Source of the DNA: Acinetobacter equi
Lineage (GTDB): Bacteria > Pseudomonadota > Gammaproteobacteria > Pseudomonadales > Moraxellaceae
NCBI RefSeq assembly: GCF_001307195.1
Contig: NZ_CP012808.1
Coordinates: 2,108,001-2,172,000, forward strand
Direction: 5' to 3'
Length of the DNA: 64,000 nt
Shown here: positions 47,704 through 56,535 of the stretch, one piece after another
How the letters are laid out: every line of letters starts with the position of its first letter
How positions within the stretch are numbered: position 1 is the stretch's first letter
Translations under genes and position numbers: made by a program
Notes under the pieces: generated by a model
What the model was told of the DNA's origin: nothing
The model's database searches: none
Seen by the model: the letters and a program-made list of their open reading frames with translations, nothing else

Positions 47704-48126
47704 ATGAAAACCAAACATTATTTGACACTTCAAGATGCAGAATTAATTTTAGATTATGCTTATCAATATGCGTTGGAGCATCAGTTTAATGTCAGCATTG
47801 CGATTGTTGATGAAACTGGATGTTTGTTGGCGATGAAGCGCATGGATGGAGCATCTCCAATGACAGCAAATTTATGTTTGGAAAAAGCCAAATGTTCTGC
47901 AATTAGCCGAAAACCATCGAAGCTCTTTGAAGATATTATCCGTGGCGGTCAAATGGGTTTTTTAACCTTAGATTCTCTTCATGGCATGCTGGAGGGTGGA
48001 GAACCTATTGTATATGAAGGGCAATTGGTTGGTGCGGTTGGTGTCTCAGGTGTAAAATCATTTCAAGATGCTGAAATTGCTCAATATGCAATAAATCAAT
48101 TTATGATGCTTGTGAATACACCATAG
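47704..48126 (+). CDS. GlcG/HbpS-like (DUF336) protein
   Basis: The 140-residue protein belongs to the GlcG/HbpS family: LTLQDAELILDYAYQYA, VSIAIVDETGCLLAMKRMDGA, KAKCSAISRKPS, and the end VGAVGVSGVKSFQDAEIAQYA. HbpS of Streptomyces binds and degrades heme; other members are of unknown role. It has no signal peptide, so it acts in the cytoplasm. AAGGAAAGAG gives a good ribosome binding site. The position directly after hemL suggests heme-related work, as inference only. Confidence 0.83.
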   Translation: MKTKHYLTLQDAELILDYAYQYALEHQFNVSIAIVDETGCLLAMKRMDGASPMTANLCLEKAKCSAISRKPSKLFEDIIRGGQMGFLTLDSLHGMLEGGEPIVYEGQLVGAVGVSGVKSFQDAEIAQYAINQFMMLVNTP

Positions 48127-48181
48127 ATTGTTACAGATATACTTAATTTGAGAACTTAGATTAACCCATAAATAAAGAGTG

Positions 48182-48892
48182 ATGATGCTTTATCCTTTAC
48201 CTAAAAAAATTCAGCTTCTTTCTAGTCAAGCAAAATGGTCATTAAATGCAACTGAATGTGTTTTAGCTTTGGTTGGTTTAGATGCATTACACTCATTAGA
48301 TGAATGGGGCGAGTCGGAATTATATTTAAATGTACGTCAAATTATAAATAAAGCGAAGTCACTTGAAATATCTATTATTCATATTAATCAGAATGATGTG
48401 ATTCAAGGCATGATGTTATTGGGAGAGCAACTCAGTCAGAAAAAACAATTAATTGTTGCAGGATCGGTTTCTGCTCAAACTAAACAATTATTAGAATATT
48501 TAACTTCGGTGACCGAGCAAATTTGCATTGTGAATGATGCTATTTATTTAAATAGCCAAGATGAACATGTGCAATGGATAAACTCTATTTCACAGCAAAA
48601 ATGGCATCATATGAATAGCTATTCATTAATGCGGTTATGGTCTTTAAGTGCACCTAAAGATTTTATTTTATCTGCGAAAGGTATTTTATTTGCGGTTGCA
48701 GAGCATCTTGATCTAGAGCCATTAGAGATAGATCCAACCATTGATTTACGACTTTTGGGGCTAGATTCTGTTGCAATGGTTGAGTTGGTATCTTTGTGGC
48801 ATGTAAATGGTGCGAAAATTACATATGATTTATTTGATAAAAATTGCTCAATTAAGCAACTGATGCAATGTTTAGCATCAGAAATGAATTAA
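48182..48892 (+). CDS. EntB-like protein: degenerate isochorismatase part plus aryl carrier domain
   Basis: The 236-residue protein aligns by layout with EntB/BasF-type isochorismatase-ArCP proteins. It starts MLYPLPKKIQLL (compare EntB YALP) and has the WGESE stretch. The isochorismatase half is shortened: the catalytic Asp region reads LVGLDALHS, the Lys-bearing motif is missing, and the nucleophile Cys region reads AGSVSAQTKQLL without Cys. The C-terminal carrier domain (about 160-236) keeps the phosphopantetheine site LLGLDSVAM with Ser196. No NRPS, isochorismate synthase or adenylation gene is nearby. It may load an aryl acid for a siderophore made elsewhere, or have a new role. Start codons at 48179 (GTG), 48182 and 48185 are possible. 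Confidence 0.72.
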   Translation: MMLYPLPKKIQLLSSQAKWSLNATECVLALVGLDALHSLDEWGESELYLNVRQIINKAKSLEISIIHINQNDVIQGMMLLGEQLSQKKQLIVAGSVSAQTKQLLEYLTSVTEQICIVNDAIYLNSQDEHVQWINSISQQKWHHMNSYSLMRLWSLSAPKDFILSAKGILFAVAEHLDLEPLEIDPTIDLRLLGLDSVAMVELVSLWHVNGAKITYDLFDKNCSIKQLMQCLASEMN

Positions 48893-49590
48893 TCAAAAAT
48901 TTGTTGTACTGCTTGAAATGGTAGTGTTACGACATCAAATGCGACAGCGAATGGAAATAAAACAAGTTTTCCAAAGGTTTTGTTTCCAGTATTTGAATAA
49001 TCTTTCACTTGAAAAGTCGTATAAATACTCACTTCATAAGGTTTACTTAGCGATTTTAATGAACCAATGTTATTCGCCATAGGATAAACGACTCCAGCAA
49101 GTTTTAAATCGAAACAGAAGCGTTGAGCATTAAGTTTTTGGTCACTAGAAGTTGTACATTCTTGAGCATTATTTTTAATAAAAAATAATCGATCTTCTTT
49201 TGTGACATCTTCGGCTAATTTGACATATGAAAGTGGTAATGAACCCGTAAATTGTCCATCATTTTTTTCTGAAAAAAAGGTAAGTTCACGTTTAATTTGA
49301 ATGAATTTTGGATCTAAAGATGAAATAACAGAGAGAAAATGAGCTCCACCTTGAGTTAGAATATAATTATGTTTTTGTCCAACAATAACAATACTATCTG
49401 TAGGTAAATTTGCAATCGGTTGAGCAGGTTTGCCAAAAGAAACAACTTGATCATTCACGAGAGTTGTTTTGATGTTTTTAGTCCTAACACCGCTATCTTT
49501 TTCGAGTAATGTTGCTGTCGCACAACCTGTCATTAGGGGGACTATACACAATGGGAGCAGATAAATTGATGCTTTAATATTATTAAACAT
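48889..49590 (-). CDS. Outer membrane lipoprotein of unknown function
   Basis: The 233-residue protein has a lipoprotein signal (LLPLCIVPLMTGC, Cys23) and a mature domain with no recognised family. A hydrophobic stretch near the C-terminus (LVLFPFAVAFDVVTLPFQAVQ) resembles the ends of small lipoproteins that carry YceK/DUF1375-like tails, so membrane association at both ends is possible. Two cysteines (ECTTSS, RFCFDL) may form a disulfide. Its stop codon overlaps the convergent EntB-like gene by four bases, leaving no room for a terminator between them. Confidence 0.68.
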   Translation of the reverse strand: MFNNIKASIYLLPLCIVPLMTGCATATLLEKDSGVRTKNIKTTLVNDQVVSFGKPAQPIANLPTDSIVIVGQKHNYILTQGGAHFLSVISSLDPKFIQIKRELTFFSEKNDGQFTGSLPLSYVKLAEDVTKEDRLFFIKNNAQECTTSSDQKLNAQRFCFDLKLAGVVYPMANNIGSLKSLSKPYEVSIYTTFQVKDYSNTGNKTFGKLVLFPFAVAFDVVTLPFQAVQQIFD

Positions 49591-49824
49591 TATGTTTCCT
49601 ATTTATATTATTAACTTATTAGTCGTAAAAATTGAAAATTAAGAATCATTAATCTAAGTTAAAATATAATTTTAAGCAAATAGGTGTGTAAATATGCAGA
49701 AATTGATAATTTTATTTAATTAAATCGGAAAATTCATCAGATATTCTGTATTTAAAGATTGTAATTCTAGGCTAAGGTTTTTATCATTGCCGCCTTGTTT
49801 TCGCGATCTGCCTGGAAGTGAACT

Positions 49825-50469
49825 GTGAGTAATTTTCTAACTGAACATCTCATACATCGTGATGATGATTTTATTGTCATTCATAAACCAGCAGGAATAT
49901 TAACTGTTCCAGGGAAGACAGAAGACTTACAAGATTGTGTAATTAATCGATTATTAAAAATTGAACCGAAAACTCTACTTATTCATCGATTAGATCGAGA
50001 TACTTCAGGTATTTTAGTTTTTGCATTATCTAAATTTGGACAAAACCGAATTTCACGTCAATTCCAAGAAAGACAAACAGATAAAACCTATCAGGCAATT
50101 GTTGTTGGAACTCTAGAGGGCGAAGGCACTGTTGATGTTCCTGTGGTTTATGATCCAACACGTCCCCCTTTACATATTGCAAATCCAACATTTAATAAGC
50201 CAGCTTTAACACACTGGCAAGCGATCGAACATTTTCAAATACAAGGACAAGCTGTTACTCGTGTGAAACTTACACCAATAACAGGGCGTTCTCATCAACT
50301 TCGTGTGCATATGCAATATTTAGGTCATCCTATTGTGGGCGATACATTGTATGCTTCTGAAACCGAGCAAACTTTAATGCCACGCTTATGCTTACATGCT
50401 GAAAATTTGAGTTTTTATCATCCTAAAACAGAACAATCTGTGCAATTTCATTGTCCAGTACCGTTTTAA
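49825..50469 (+). CDS. rluA: RNA pseudouridine synthase RluA
   Basis: The 214-residue protein is a compact RluA-type pseudouridine synthase without the S4 domain of RluC/RluD. The catalytic motif is IHRLDRDTSGILVFAL (Asp in HRLDxDTSG). Further blocks are IVIHKPAGILTVPG and LTPITGRSHQLRVHMQYLGHPIVGD. RluA modifies U746 in 23S rRNA and U32 in several tRNAs. The start is a GTG at 49825 with GGAAG about seven bases upstream. Size matches E. coli RluA (219 residues). Confidence 0.9.
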   Translation: MSNFLTEHLIHRDDDFIVIHKPAGILTVPGKTEDLQDCVINRLLKIEPKTLLIHRLDRDTSGILVFALSKFGQNRISRQFQERQTDKTYQAIVVGTLEGEGTVDVPVVYDPTRPPLHIANPTFNKPALTHWQAIEHFQIQGQAVTRVKLTPITGRSHQLRVHMQYLGHPIVGDTLYASETEQTLMPRLCLHAENLSFYHPKTEQSVQFHCPVPF

Positions 50470-50609
50470 GTGAAAAAGTTCAATTAGTTTTAAAAATGCT
50501 CACTTTTTGGTGAGCTTTATGTCAAAATATCTTGCTTAAAGATGTGATTTTTTGTTCAAATATGAATAGATGTATTTAGCAAGAAATCGATCATAACTTC
50601 GAAATAAAG

Positions 50610-53447
50610 GTGGAAAAATTGCAGCAGTACGCTATTGGTCAACGTTGGCTATCAGATACAGAAACAGAGCTAGGTTTAGGAGTTCTAATTGATGTAAATG
50701 AGCGATCAGTCAGCATTCTATTCCCCAAAAGTGATGAAACGCGTGTATACGCACGTAGCAATGCACCTTTATCCCGTATTGTTTTCAATGTTTCTGATGA
50801 ACTACAAGACCAAGAAGGTAAAACTTGGACCGTAGAATCGTTTGAAGACCGCAATGGCGTTATTCGTTATAACGTTATTCGTACTTTAGAAGATGGGACT
50901 GAAGAACGTAAATCTTTAAATGAAACACGTATTGGTGCAACAATTCAGTTGTCCAAACCATTAGATCGTTTACTTGCAAGCCAAATTGATTATAAAGAAT
51001 GGTATGACTTGCGTATTGAAGCAATGCAAATGCAAGCCAATATGCAAACTAGCCCATTACGTGGTTTGATTGGCTCACGTGTCGGTCTAATTCCACATCA
51101 GCTTTATATTGCACACGAAGTTGGTAAGCGTTTTGCTCCACGTGTTTTACTTGCAGATGAAGTGGGTCTAGGTAAAACAATTGAAGCTGGATTAATTATT
51201 CATCAACAATTAAAAACAGGTCGTTCAGAACGTATTTTAATTTTGGTGCCAGATTCATTGCAATATCAATGGATGATTGAAATGCGCCGTCGTTTCAATC
51301 TTGAATTTTCTTTATTTGATTTAACACGTACTGCATCAATTAAAGAACATGATCCTGATCTAAATCCATTCTTAACAGAACAACGTATTATTGCATCGGT
51401 TGATTTAATGATTGACCATGATGATTTACGTGAACAAGCACTTGAAGCAGGTTTTGATTTACTGGTTGTCGATGAAGCACATCACTTAATGTGGAGTGAA
51501 GAAGAAGGCGGTAATGATCGTTATGATTTAGTAGAAGAATTGGCTGAACAAACAGCTGGTGTTTTATTACTTACTGCAACGCCTGAACAATTAGGCGTGG
51601 AAAGTCATTTTGCACGGTTACGTTTGCTTGATCCACAGCGTTTTAGTTTGCTGGACCGTTTCTTGGAAGAAGAAGAGCAATACCAACAAACAGCGAAAAT
51701 TGCTGAAGTATTAATGTCTGATATTCCTTTAGAAGAAGGGCATATTACTGCACTTGAAGGTTTATTAGGGCATCGTATTGAAGATGAGCCAGAACAACGT
51801 TTCCGTGCCATTCATGAATTATTAGATCGTCATGGTACAGGGCGTATTTTATTCCGTAATACACGTGAAGCAATTCAAGGTTTTCCAGGACGTGATTGCC
51901 AACCAGCACCTTTAATTGCACCAGAAAACTGGCCAAAAGAAGGTAAATTACGTGAACAAATGTGGCCAGAAGAAGCACAACTTGACGGTGCTTGGATGGA
52001 AACAGATCCACGTGTAATGTGGTTGATGGAACGTTTACGTACAGATTTAAAACATAAAAAAGTGTTATTGATTGCACGTAGTGGACCTGTTGTTGAAGCA
52101 TTAGAAAATGTTTTACGTTTGCATGCTGGTATTCGTACGGCAATGTTCCATGAAGGAATGAGCTTGCTTGAGCGTGACCAAGCTGCTGCTTACTTTGCTG
52201 AAGACTCTTATGGTGCACAAATTTTATTGTGTTCTGAAATTGGTTCAGAAGGTCGTAACTTCCAATTTGCATCAGACTTAGTATTGTTTGATTTACCTGC
52301 AAACCCAGATGTATTGGAACAGCGTATTGGTCGTTTGGATCGTATTGGTCAAGAAAACCGTATTCAAATTCATGTACCATATTTACAAGGAACAGCTCAA
52401 GAGCGCATGTTCCGTTGGTATAACGAAGCACTGAATATTTTCACTAATATTTCTCCAACAGCACAAACTTTACAAGAAAACTTTATTGTTGATTTGAAAG
52501 ATTGTTTACTTGCTGACTTAGGTCAAAAGTTTGAAGAATTACTTGAAGAAGTAAGTGTTCAACGAGAAGCATTAGAAGCTGAATTGCAAGAAGGTCGTGA
52601 TCGTTTACTTGAATATAATTCTTGTCGTCCAATTGTGGCTCAAGAAATTGTTCAAGCTTTAGAAGATTATGATGACAATACTTTGTTGCCAATGTTTATG
52701 AAGCGTTTCATGGCATCGACAAATATTGATTTTGATGAACAAAGTAATGGCACAGTTATTATTAAACCTACAGACCAAATGCAGGTTCAAGGTTTAACTT
52801 TAGATGAAGAGGGTATGACAGCAACCTTCTATCGTGACCAAGCGCAAATTCGTGAAGATGCACAATACTTAACTTTGGAACATCCATTTACTGAAAGTAT
52901 AATGGAAATGATTAATACCCAAGGTTTTGGTAGTACCAATGTTGCTTTACTTAAATCTGCTGCATTACCACAAGGTTCTGTATTGGTTGAAGTATGGTTT
53001 AAGGTAGATGTTGTAGCACCAAAAGCATTGAATTTACCAGCAAGTTTGCCACAACAACTTGTTCGTGTAATTTTAAGTGAAAAGGGTCAAGACTTATCAA
53101 CTAAAATTGCACCAGAAATTTTAAAACCGTATTTACATCATTTAGACAGCAATAGTTGTCGTCAAGTGGTTAAAGCACGTCGTGACATTATTGAGCAACG
53201 TTATTCTCAAGCATTAGAAATTGCAAAATCATCATTGCCAGGTTTTAAACAGCAAGCCAAAGAAATTTATGCAGGCAAATGGCAATATGAAATTGATCGC
53301 TTAACTTACTTAAAGCAATTTAATCCAAGTATTCGTGAAGATGAAATTACACGCTTACAAAAATTGCAAAAAGAAGGGGTGCATTTACTTGATGACTTAT
53401 CAGTAACGCCTGAAGCAATTCAAGTTATGGTGGTTGTTAAACCTTAA
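50610..53447 (+). CDS. rapA: RNA polymerase-associated SWI2/SNF2 ATPase RapA
   Basis: RapA is a Swi2/Snf2 ATPase that binds RNA polymerase and helps recycle it. The 945-residue protein has N-terminal Tudor-like domains (GQRWLSDTETELGLG), then ATPase lobe 1 with ADEVGLGKTIEAGL (Walker A near 185-189) and DEAHH near 287. Lobe 2 has SEIGSEGRNFQFA and RIGRLDRIGQ. The length matches the family (about 950-968). The GTG at 50610 is the annotated-like start; TTG at 50619 is an alternative because AAGGTGG lies six bases before it. A strong terminator follows. Confidence 0.94.
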   Translation: MEKLQQYAIGQRWLSDTETELGLGVLIDVNERSVSILFPKSDETRVYARSNAPLSRIVFNVSDELQDQEGKTWTVESFEDRNGVIRYNVIRTLEDGTEERKSLNETRIGATIQLSKPLDRLLASQIDYKEWYDLRIEAMQMQANMQTSPLRGLIGSRVGLIPHQLYIAHEVGKRFAPRVLLADEVGLGKTIEAGLIIHQQLKTGRSERILILVPDSLQYQWMIEMRRRFNLEFSLFDLTRTASIKEHDPDLNPFLTEQRIIASVDLMIDHDDLREQALEAGFDLLVVDEAHHLMWSEEEGGNDRYDLVEELAEQTAGVLLLTATPEQLGVESHFARLRLLDPQRFSLLDRFLEEEEQYQQTAKIAEVLMSDIPLEEGHITALEGLLGHRIEDEPEQRFRAIHELLDRHGTGRILFRNTREAIQGFPGRDCQPAPLIAPENWPKEGKLREQMWPEEAQLDGAWMETDPRVMWLMERLRTDLKHKKVLLIARSGPVVEALENVLRLHAGIRTAMFHEGMSLLERDQAAAYFAEDSYGAQILLCSEIGSEGRNFQFASDLVLFDLPANPDVLEQRIGRLDRIGQENRIQIHVPYLQGTAQERMFRWYNEALNIFTNISPTAQTLQENFIVDLKDCLLADLGQKFEELLEEVSVQREALEAELQEGRDRLLEYNSCRPIVAQEIVQALEDYDDNTLLPMFMKRFMASTNIDFDEQSNGTVIIKPTDQMQVQGLTLDEEGMTATFYRDQAQIREDAQYLTLEHPFTESIMEMINTQGFGSTNVALLKSAALPQGSVLVEVWFKVDVVAPKALNLPASLPQQLVRVILSEKGQDLSTKIAPEILKPYLHHLDSNSCRQVVKARRDIIEQRYSQALEIAKSSLPGFKQQAKEIYAGKWQYEIDRLTYLKQFNPSIREDEITRLQKLQKEGVHLLDDLSVTPEAIQVMVVVKP

Positions 53448-53462
53448 ATAGATGAAAAAATA

Positions 53463-53495
53463 AAAAAGCACCTTAGGGTGCTTTTTTATTTTTGA
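53463..53495 (+). terminator. Terminator of rapA
   Basis: A stem with core AAGCACC / GGGTGCTT is extended by A-T pairs, with loop TTA, then TTTTTATTTTT. Confidence 0.88.
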
Positions 53496-53534
53496 GCATA
53501 TAAAATAGTTACTTTTATAAAATACATAATAATC

Positions 53535-54197
53535 ATGATTTATAAACTAATGTGTGTGGGCTTGTTTTTTTGTATGCTTAGTGCCTGTAGTAAAGCTAGT
53601 GACAATAAAGAGATTCAATCTCAAAATAATGAAGTTATCGAAAATCAGTCATTAGAAAATAAGCAATTATCTGAAAATGATTTAAAAATAATTGATAAGT
53701 ATAATCAGGTATTTACTTTGATGTCGGAAGGAGAATATGATCAATTTAAACAAGAATTAGAAAGGTTGTTACCTGAAATTGTGCAAATAAAAAATAAGAA
53801 AGAACGAGAAAAAAATTTGATGACAAGTTATTTGCAGTTAGAAATGTTTGAGGAAGCATATGAATTAAATCAGCAACGTATTATAGAAAATCCATCATTA
53901 GAATCATTTCAATGTTTACTCATGAAACAATTGAAACGTTCAAAAAGAGATATAGAGAAATGTAATCAAAATGTGGCGAACCATATATTAATGGAATTAA
54001 GCAACTCTTCAGATTTAAATGAGGAGGAAAGAGCGACAATGAAAGGAATATATTATTTATATATGGTTGAAGCAGGTCATGAAAATTATTTAGTAAAATT
54101 TAAGGCATATATCAAAATAATTTCTAATGAAAGTGTACAAACTCAACTAGAGAATATGAGTGAAATGATGTCTTTAGATCAGCCGTTTACACCATGA
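53535..54197 (+). CDS. Lipoprotein of unknown function, 220 residues
   Basis: The protein has a lipoprotein signal (CVGLFFCMLSAC, lipobox LSAC, Cys18). The mature part is helical and rich in Glu, Asn and Gln, with tetratricopeptide-like pairs (YDQFKQELERLLPEIV, LQLEMFEEAYELNQQ). I recognise no family. It should sit in the outer membrane facing the periplasm. The ATG has only a weak ribosome binding site. A terminator (54234-54266) follows. Confidence 0.62.
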   Translation: MIYKLMCVGLFFCMLSACSKASDNKEIQSQNNEVIENQSLENKQLSENDLKIIDKYNQVFTLMSEGEYDQFKQELERLLPEIVQIKNKKEREKNLMTSYLQLEMFEEAYELNQQRIIENPSLESFQCLLMKQLKRSKRDIEKCNQNVANHILMELSNSSDLNEEERATMKGIYYLYMVEAGHENYLVKFKAYIKIISNESVQTQLENMSEMMSLDQPFTP

Positions 54198-54233
54198 TTT
54201 TAATTATATGATAAGTGAAATTTAGATTTATTT

Positions 54234-54267
54234 CTCAATGTATTTATTTGAATACATTGAGTTTTTG
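54234..54267 (+). terminator. Terminator of lipoprotein gene
   Basis: A ten-base-pair stem (CTCAATGTAT / ATACATTGAG) with an eight-base loop is followed by five T. Confidence 0.8.
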
Positions 54268-54294
54268 TATGAAACACAACATATGAATGATTGT

Positions 54295-54579
54295 TTAAGA
54301 AATAAACTCTTCAAATGCTTGCCAAATTTTATCGGCAACAGATACTGCTCGTTTTTCATTTGGCTTAAGAGACAATGTATCTTCTATATAAAGGAGTAGT
54401 TCTACAATCTGTGTTTGAGAAGCATTTTCTTCCGCAAAAATATCTAAAAGATCTTCAATATATGAGTCATATTCATCTTCAAATTCAGGTTTTTTCTGAA
54501 TATTTTTGGGATCCCAATCTTTGAGTAAAATTTCATGCAGTTGGTGGATAAAAAAATCACTTTTATCTTCAGTATTCAT
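54295..54579 (-). CDS. Hypothetical small acidic protein, 94 residues
   Basis: The protein is acidic and helical, without signal peptide or membrane segment. It begins MNTEDKSDFFIHQLHEILL and ends IWQAFEEFIS. I recognise no family. The gene lies 43 bases downstream of the DesT-like regulator in the same orientation and could be co-transcribed with it. Confidence 0.55.
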   Translation of the reverse strand: MNTEDKSDFFIHQLHEILLKDWDPKNIQKKPEFEDEYDSYIEDLLDIFAEENASQTQIVELLLYIEDTLSLKPNEKRAVSVADKIWQAFEEFIS

Positions 54580-54622
54580 GAGATAGATCCTGCATTATAA
54601 AAAGGGAGAGTATTGAATAAGT

Positions 54623-55318
54623 TTAATGAATTCTTGCTTTATCTAAGTGACGAGCACCTTCTAAAATCATACGAATCATAATCATGGTTTGTTCAGCCAT
54701 TTCTTTACGTTCATTCATATTCAAATCTATGACATTTGCACCCATATTAAATACGAGTTGCGTAATGGCTTTTGAAACTAAATCTGGGCGAGCTAACTTA
54801 CTATTGTTTAGTTTTTCTAAACGAATTAAGTCTTCTTTCAATTCTTGTTGGAAGAAATTAAGCTGATTTTCTACCGCTTTTTTATAAGATTTTGAACCAG
54901 TGTAGCCTTCACGTAATAATAAACTTAAATTACCTTCATCTGCATTTAACTGTTCAATAAATACTTCAACAGAAGTACGAATAATACTACTTTGTTTCGA
55001 TGCTTTAATACGTGCTTCGTGCAAAATTTGACGTAATACAAGACCTGAACGATCAATCAGTTCAATAGCAAGTTCATCAATATCTTTAAAATGTCGGTAA
55101 AAACTATTTGGAGCAATACCAGCTTCACGTGCAACTTCACGTAGGCTTAGCGATGCGATACTTTTTTCAGGACCAATTAAGTTAAGAGCAGCTTGGAAAA
55201 GTTCTTCTTTTGTAATTGTTGCTTTTCGACCAACTGTCCGTGCTGGGGTTATTTCATGAACTTCTGATGTTTCACTGAAATTAGCATCATTGCTTGTTTG
55301 CATCGATATAGGGTTCAT
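54623..55318 (-). CDS. TetR-family repressor of unsaturated fatty acid genes (DesT/FabR-like)
   Basis: The 231-residue protein has an N-terminal TetR helix-turn-helix: SLSLREVAREAGIAPNSFYRHFKDIDELA is nearly that of FabR (described here by its ends SLSL and DELA). FabR of E. coli and DesT of Pseudomonas aeruginosa sense the ratio of unsaturated to saturated acyl-CoA or acyl-ACP. The divergent partners are an oxidoreductase and a fatty acid desaturase, the same set as desT-desC-desB of Pseudomonas, which favours the DesT label. Nested palindromes in the shared intergenic region are the likely operator. The N-terminal 30 residues are an extension. Confidence 0.88.
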   Translation of the reverse strand: MNPISMQTSNDANFSETSEVHEITPARTVGRKATITKEELFQAALNLIGPEKSIASLSLREVAREAGIAPNSFYRHFKDIDELAIELIDRSGLVLRQILHEARIKASKQSSIIRTSVEVFIEQLNADEGNLSLLLREGYTGSKSYKKAVENQLNFFQQELKEDLIRLEKLNNSKLARPDLVSKAITQLVFNMGANVIDLNMNERKEMAEQTMIMIRMILEGARHLDKARIH

Positions 55319-55394
55319 ATGGGATATTGTGTATTAGCTTAACAGTATTATAGCGACAAGAGCTCATTATTGAAATGTTTAGAAACAATACAAG

Positions 55395-55426
55395 TGTATA
55401 TACAAATATATATACATGTGTATAAT
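55395..55426. promoter_or_regulatory. Nested palindromes over the desaturase promoter, likely DesT-like operator
   Basis: TGTATATACA (55395-55404) is a perfect ten-base palindrome. It also pairs with TATATACA (55409-55416) as TGTATATA-N6-TATATACA. A further inverted pair TATACA-TG-TGTATA spans 55411-55424 and overlaps a -10 box TATAAT at 55421-55426. The site lies 32 bases before the ATG of the oxidoreductase gene. A repressor bound here would block polymerase. The binding protein is inferred from the divergent TetR gene. Confidence 0.65.
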
Positions 55427-55457
55427 AATTAAAACTTCTACTACGTGGTATTCAATA

Positions 55458-56522
55458 ATGCACGTCATCGAAAAGTCTAAATCTCCTATTTCATCTTTAG
55501 TTGATGCGGTTATTGATGAAAACTCAGTAAACTTTTGGCTACAAAAAGTTAATCCTTTATGGTCTGTAAATCAGGCATTAGGAAAAATTATTCATAAAGA
55601 AACTGTTGCAAAAGATACAGTAAGCTTAACGATTCAATTTAACCGTAAATTTAATGTAGGAAAGGCAGGTCAGCATCATCCTGTATTTGTTGTAATTGAT
55701 GGAATTCGTTACGAGAGAACTTATAGTTTGACGCAATTAAGTGATCAAAAAGCATTATTGACGGCTAAAAAAGTAGAACAAGGTAAAGTAAGTTCTTGGT
55801 TGGTAGATCAATCTAAGGTAGGCGATATTCTTGAATTTGGTCAGCCTTATGGCGATATGTTAATTCCTGAACAAAAATCGGTTATTTTATTGGCGGCTGG
55901 TAGTGGAATTACGCCAATGTATAGCTTAATTTCAGCGATGGTTAAATCTGGTGAAATTCAGCATACGCAAGTTCAACTTTTATATTGGATGAAAACACAA
56001 GAAGATTTTGCTTTTAAGAAACAATTTGATGATTGGGTTTCTCAATTTGAAAATTTTACATTTGACGTTTTCTTTACTCAAGAAGAACAGGCAGATTTGA
56101 GACTAAATCAAACACATGTGCATGATTTAGAACATCTTGAAAATAGTGCTGTTTATGCATGTGGACCATCTGGTTTTGCAGCTGAAGTAGGGAAGCTGTT
56201 TGCAAATGCTCAAGTTTTAAAAACTGAAGCATTCAGTATGAGTCCTTTGCTAAATGATGAAGTAGGTTTTGTCAACATTACATTAGCACAATCAAATAAA
56301 GTAATTGCAATTCCTAAGGGACAATCAATTTTAGAAGGTTTAGAGCAACAGAATATTAAACCTACTTATGGTTGCCGTATGGGTATTTGTAATAAATGTG
56401 TTTGTAATAAAGCAGAAGGTTCAACTAAGAATTTAGTCAATGGTGCACAAAATAGTGAGCCAGGAAATCTGTTAAAAATTTGTGTAAATTCAGCTCAAAC
56501 TGATCTGATTATTGATTTATAA
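55458..56522 (+). CDS. Ferredoxin reductase with 2Fe-2S domain, DesC-like
   Basis: The 354-residue protein has a FAD/NAD(P)-binding reductase part (RTYSLTQLS near 90 and LLAAGSGITPMYSLISA near 150). A C-terminal plant-type 2Fe-2S ferredoxin domain follows, with the cluster cysteines in YGCRMGICNKCVC and LKICVNS. It should pass electrons from NADPH to the desaturase encoded 13 bases downstream. This is the role of DesC in P. aeruginosa. The start is set at the ATG at 55458; an upstream ATG at 55416 lies inside the operator and is unlikely. Confidence 0.87.
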   Translation: MHVIEKSKSPISSLVDAVIDENSVNFWLQKVNPLWSVNQALGKIIHKETVAKDTVSLTIQFNRKFNVGKAGQHHPVFVVIDGIRYERTYSLTQLSDQKALLTAKKVEQGKVSSWLVDQSKVGDILEFGQPYGDMLIPEQKSVILLAAGSGITPMYSLISAMVKSGEIQHTQVQLLYWMKTQEDFAFKKQFDDWVSQFENFTFDVFFTQEEQADLRLNQTHVHDLEHLENSAVYACGPSGFAAEVGKLFANAQVLKTEAFSMSPLLNDEVGFVNITLAQSNKVIAIPKGQSILEGLEQQNIKPTYGCRMGICNKCVCNKAEGSTKNLVNGAQNSEPGNLLKICVNSAQTDLIIDL

Positions 56523-56535
56523 GCGAGTCAAAATA

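Noticed and set aside
51745..52431. A 228-residue - strand reading frame inside rapA
   Set aside because: It is antisense to the conserved ATPase core of rapA, has the low-complexity His/Leu/Tyr-rich look of a shadow frame and no start signals.
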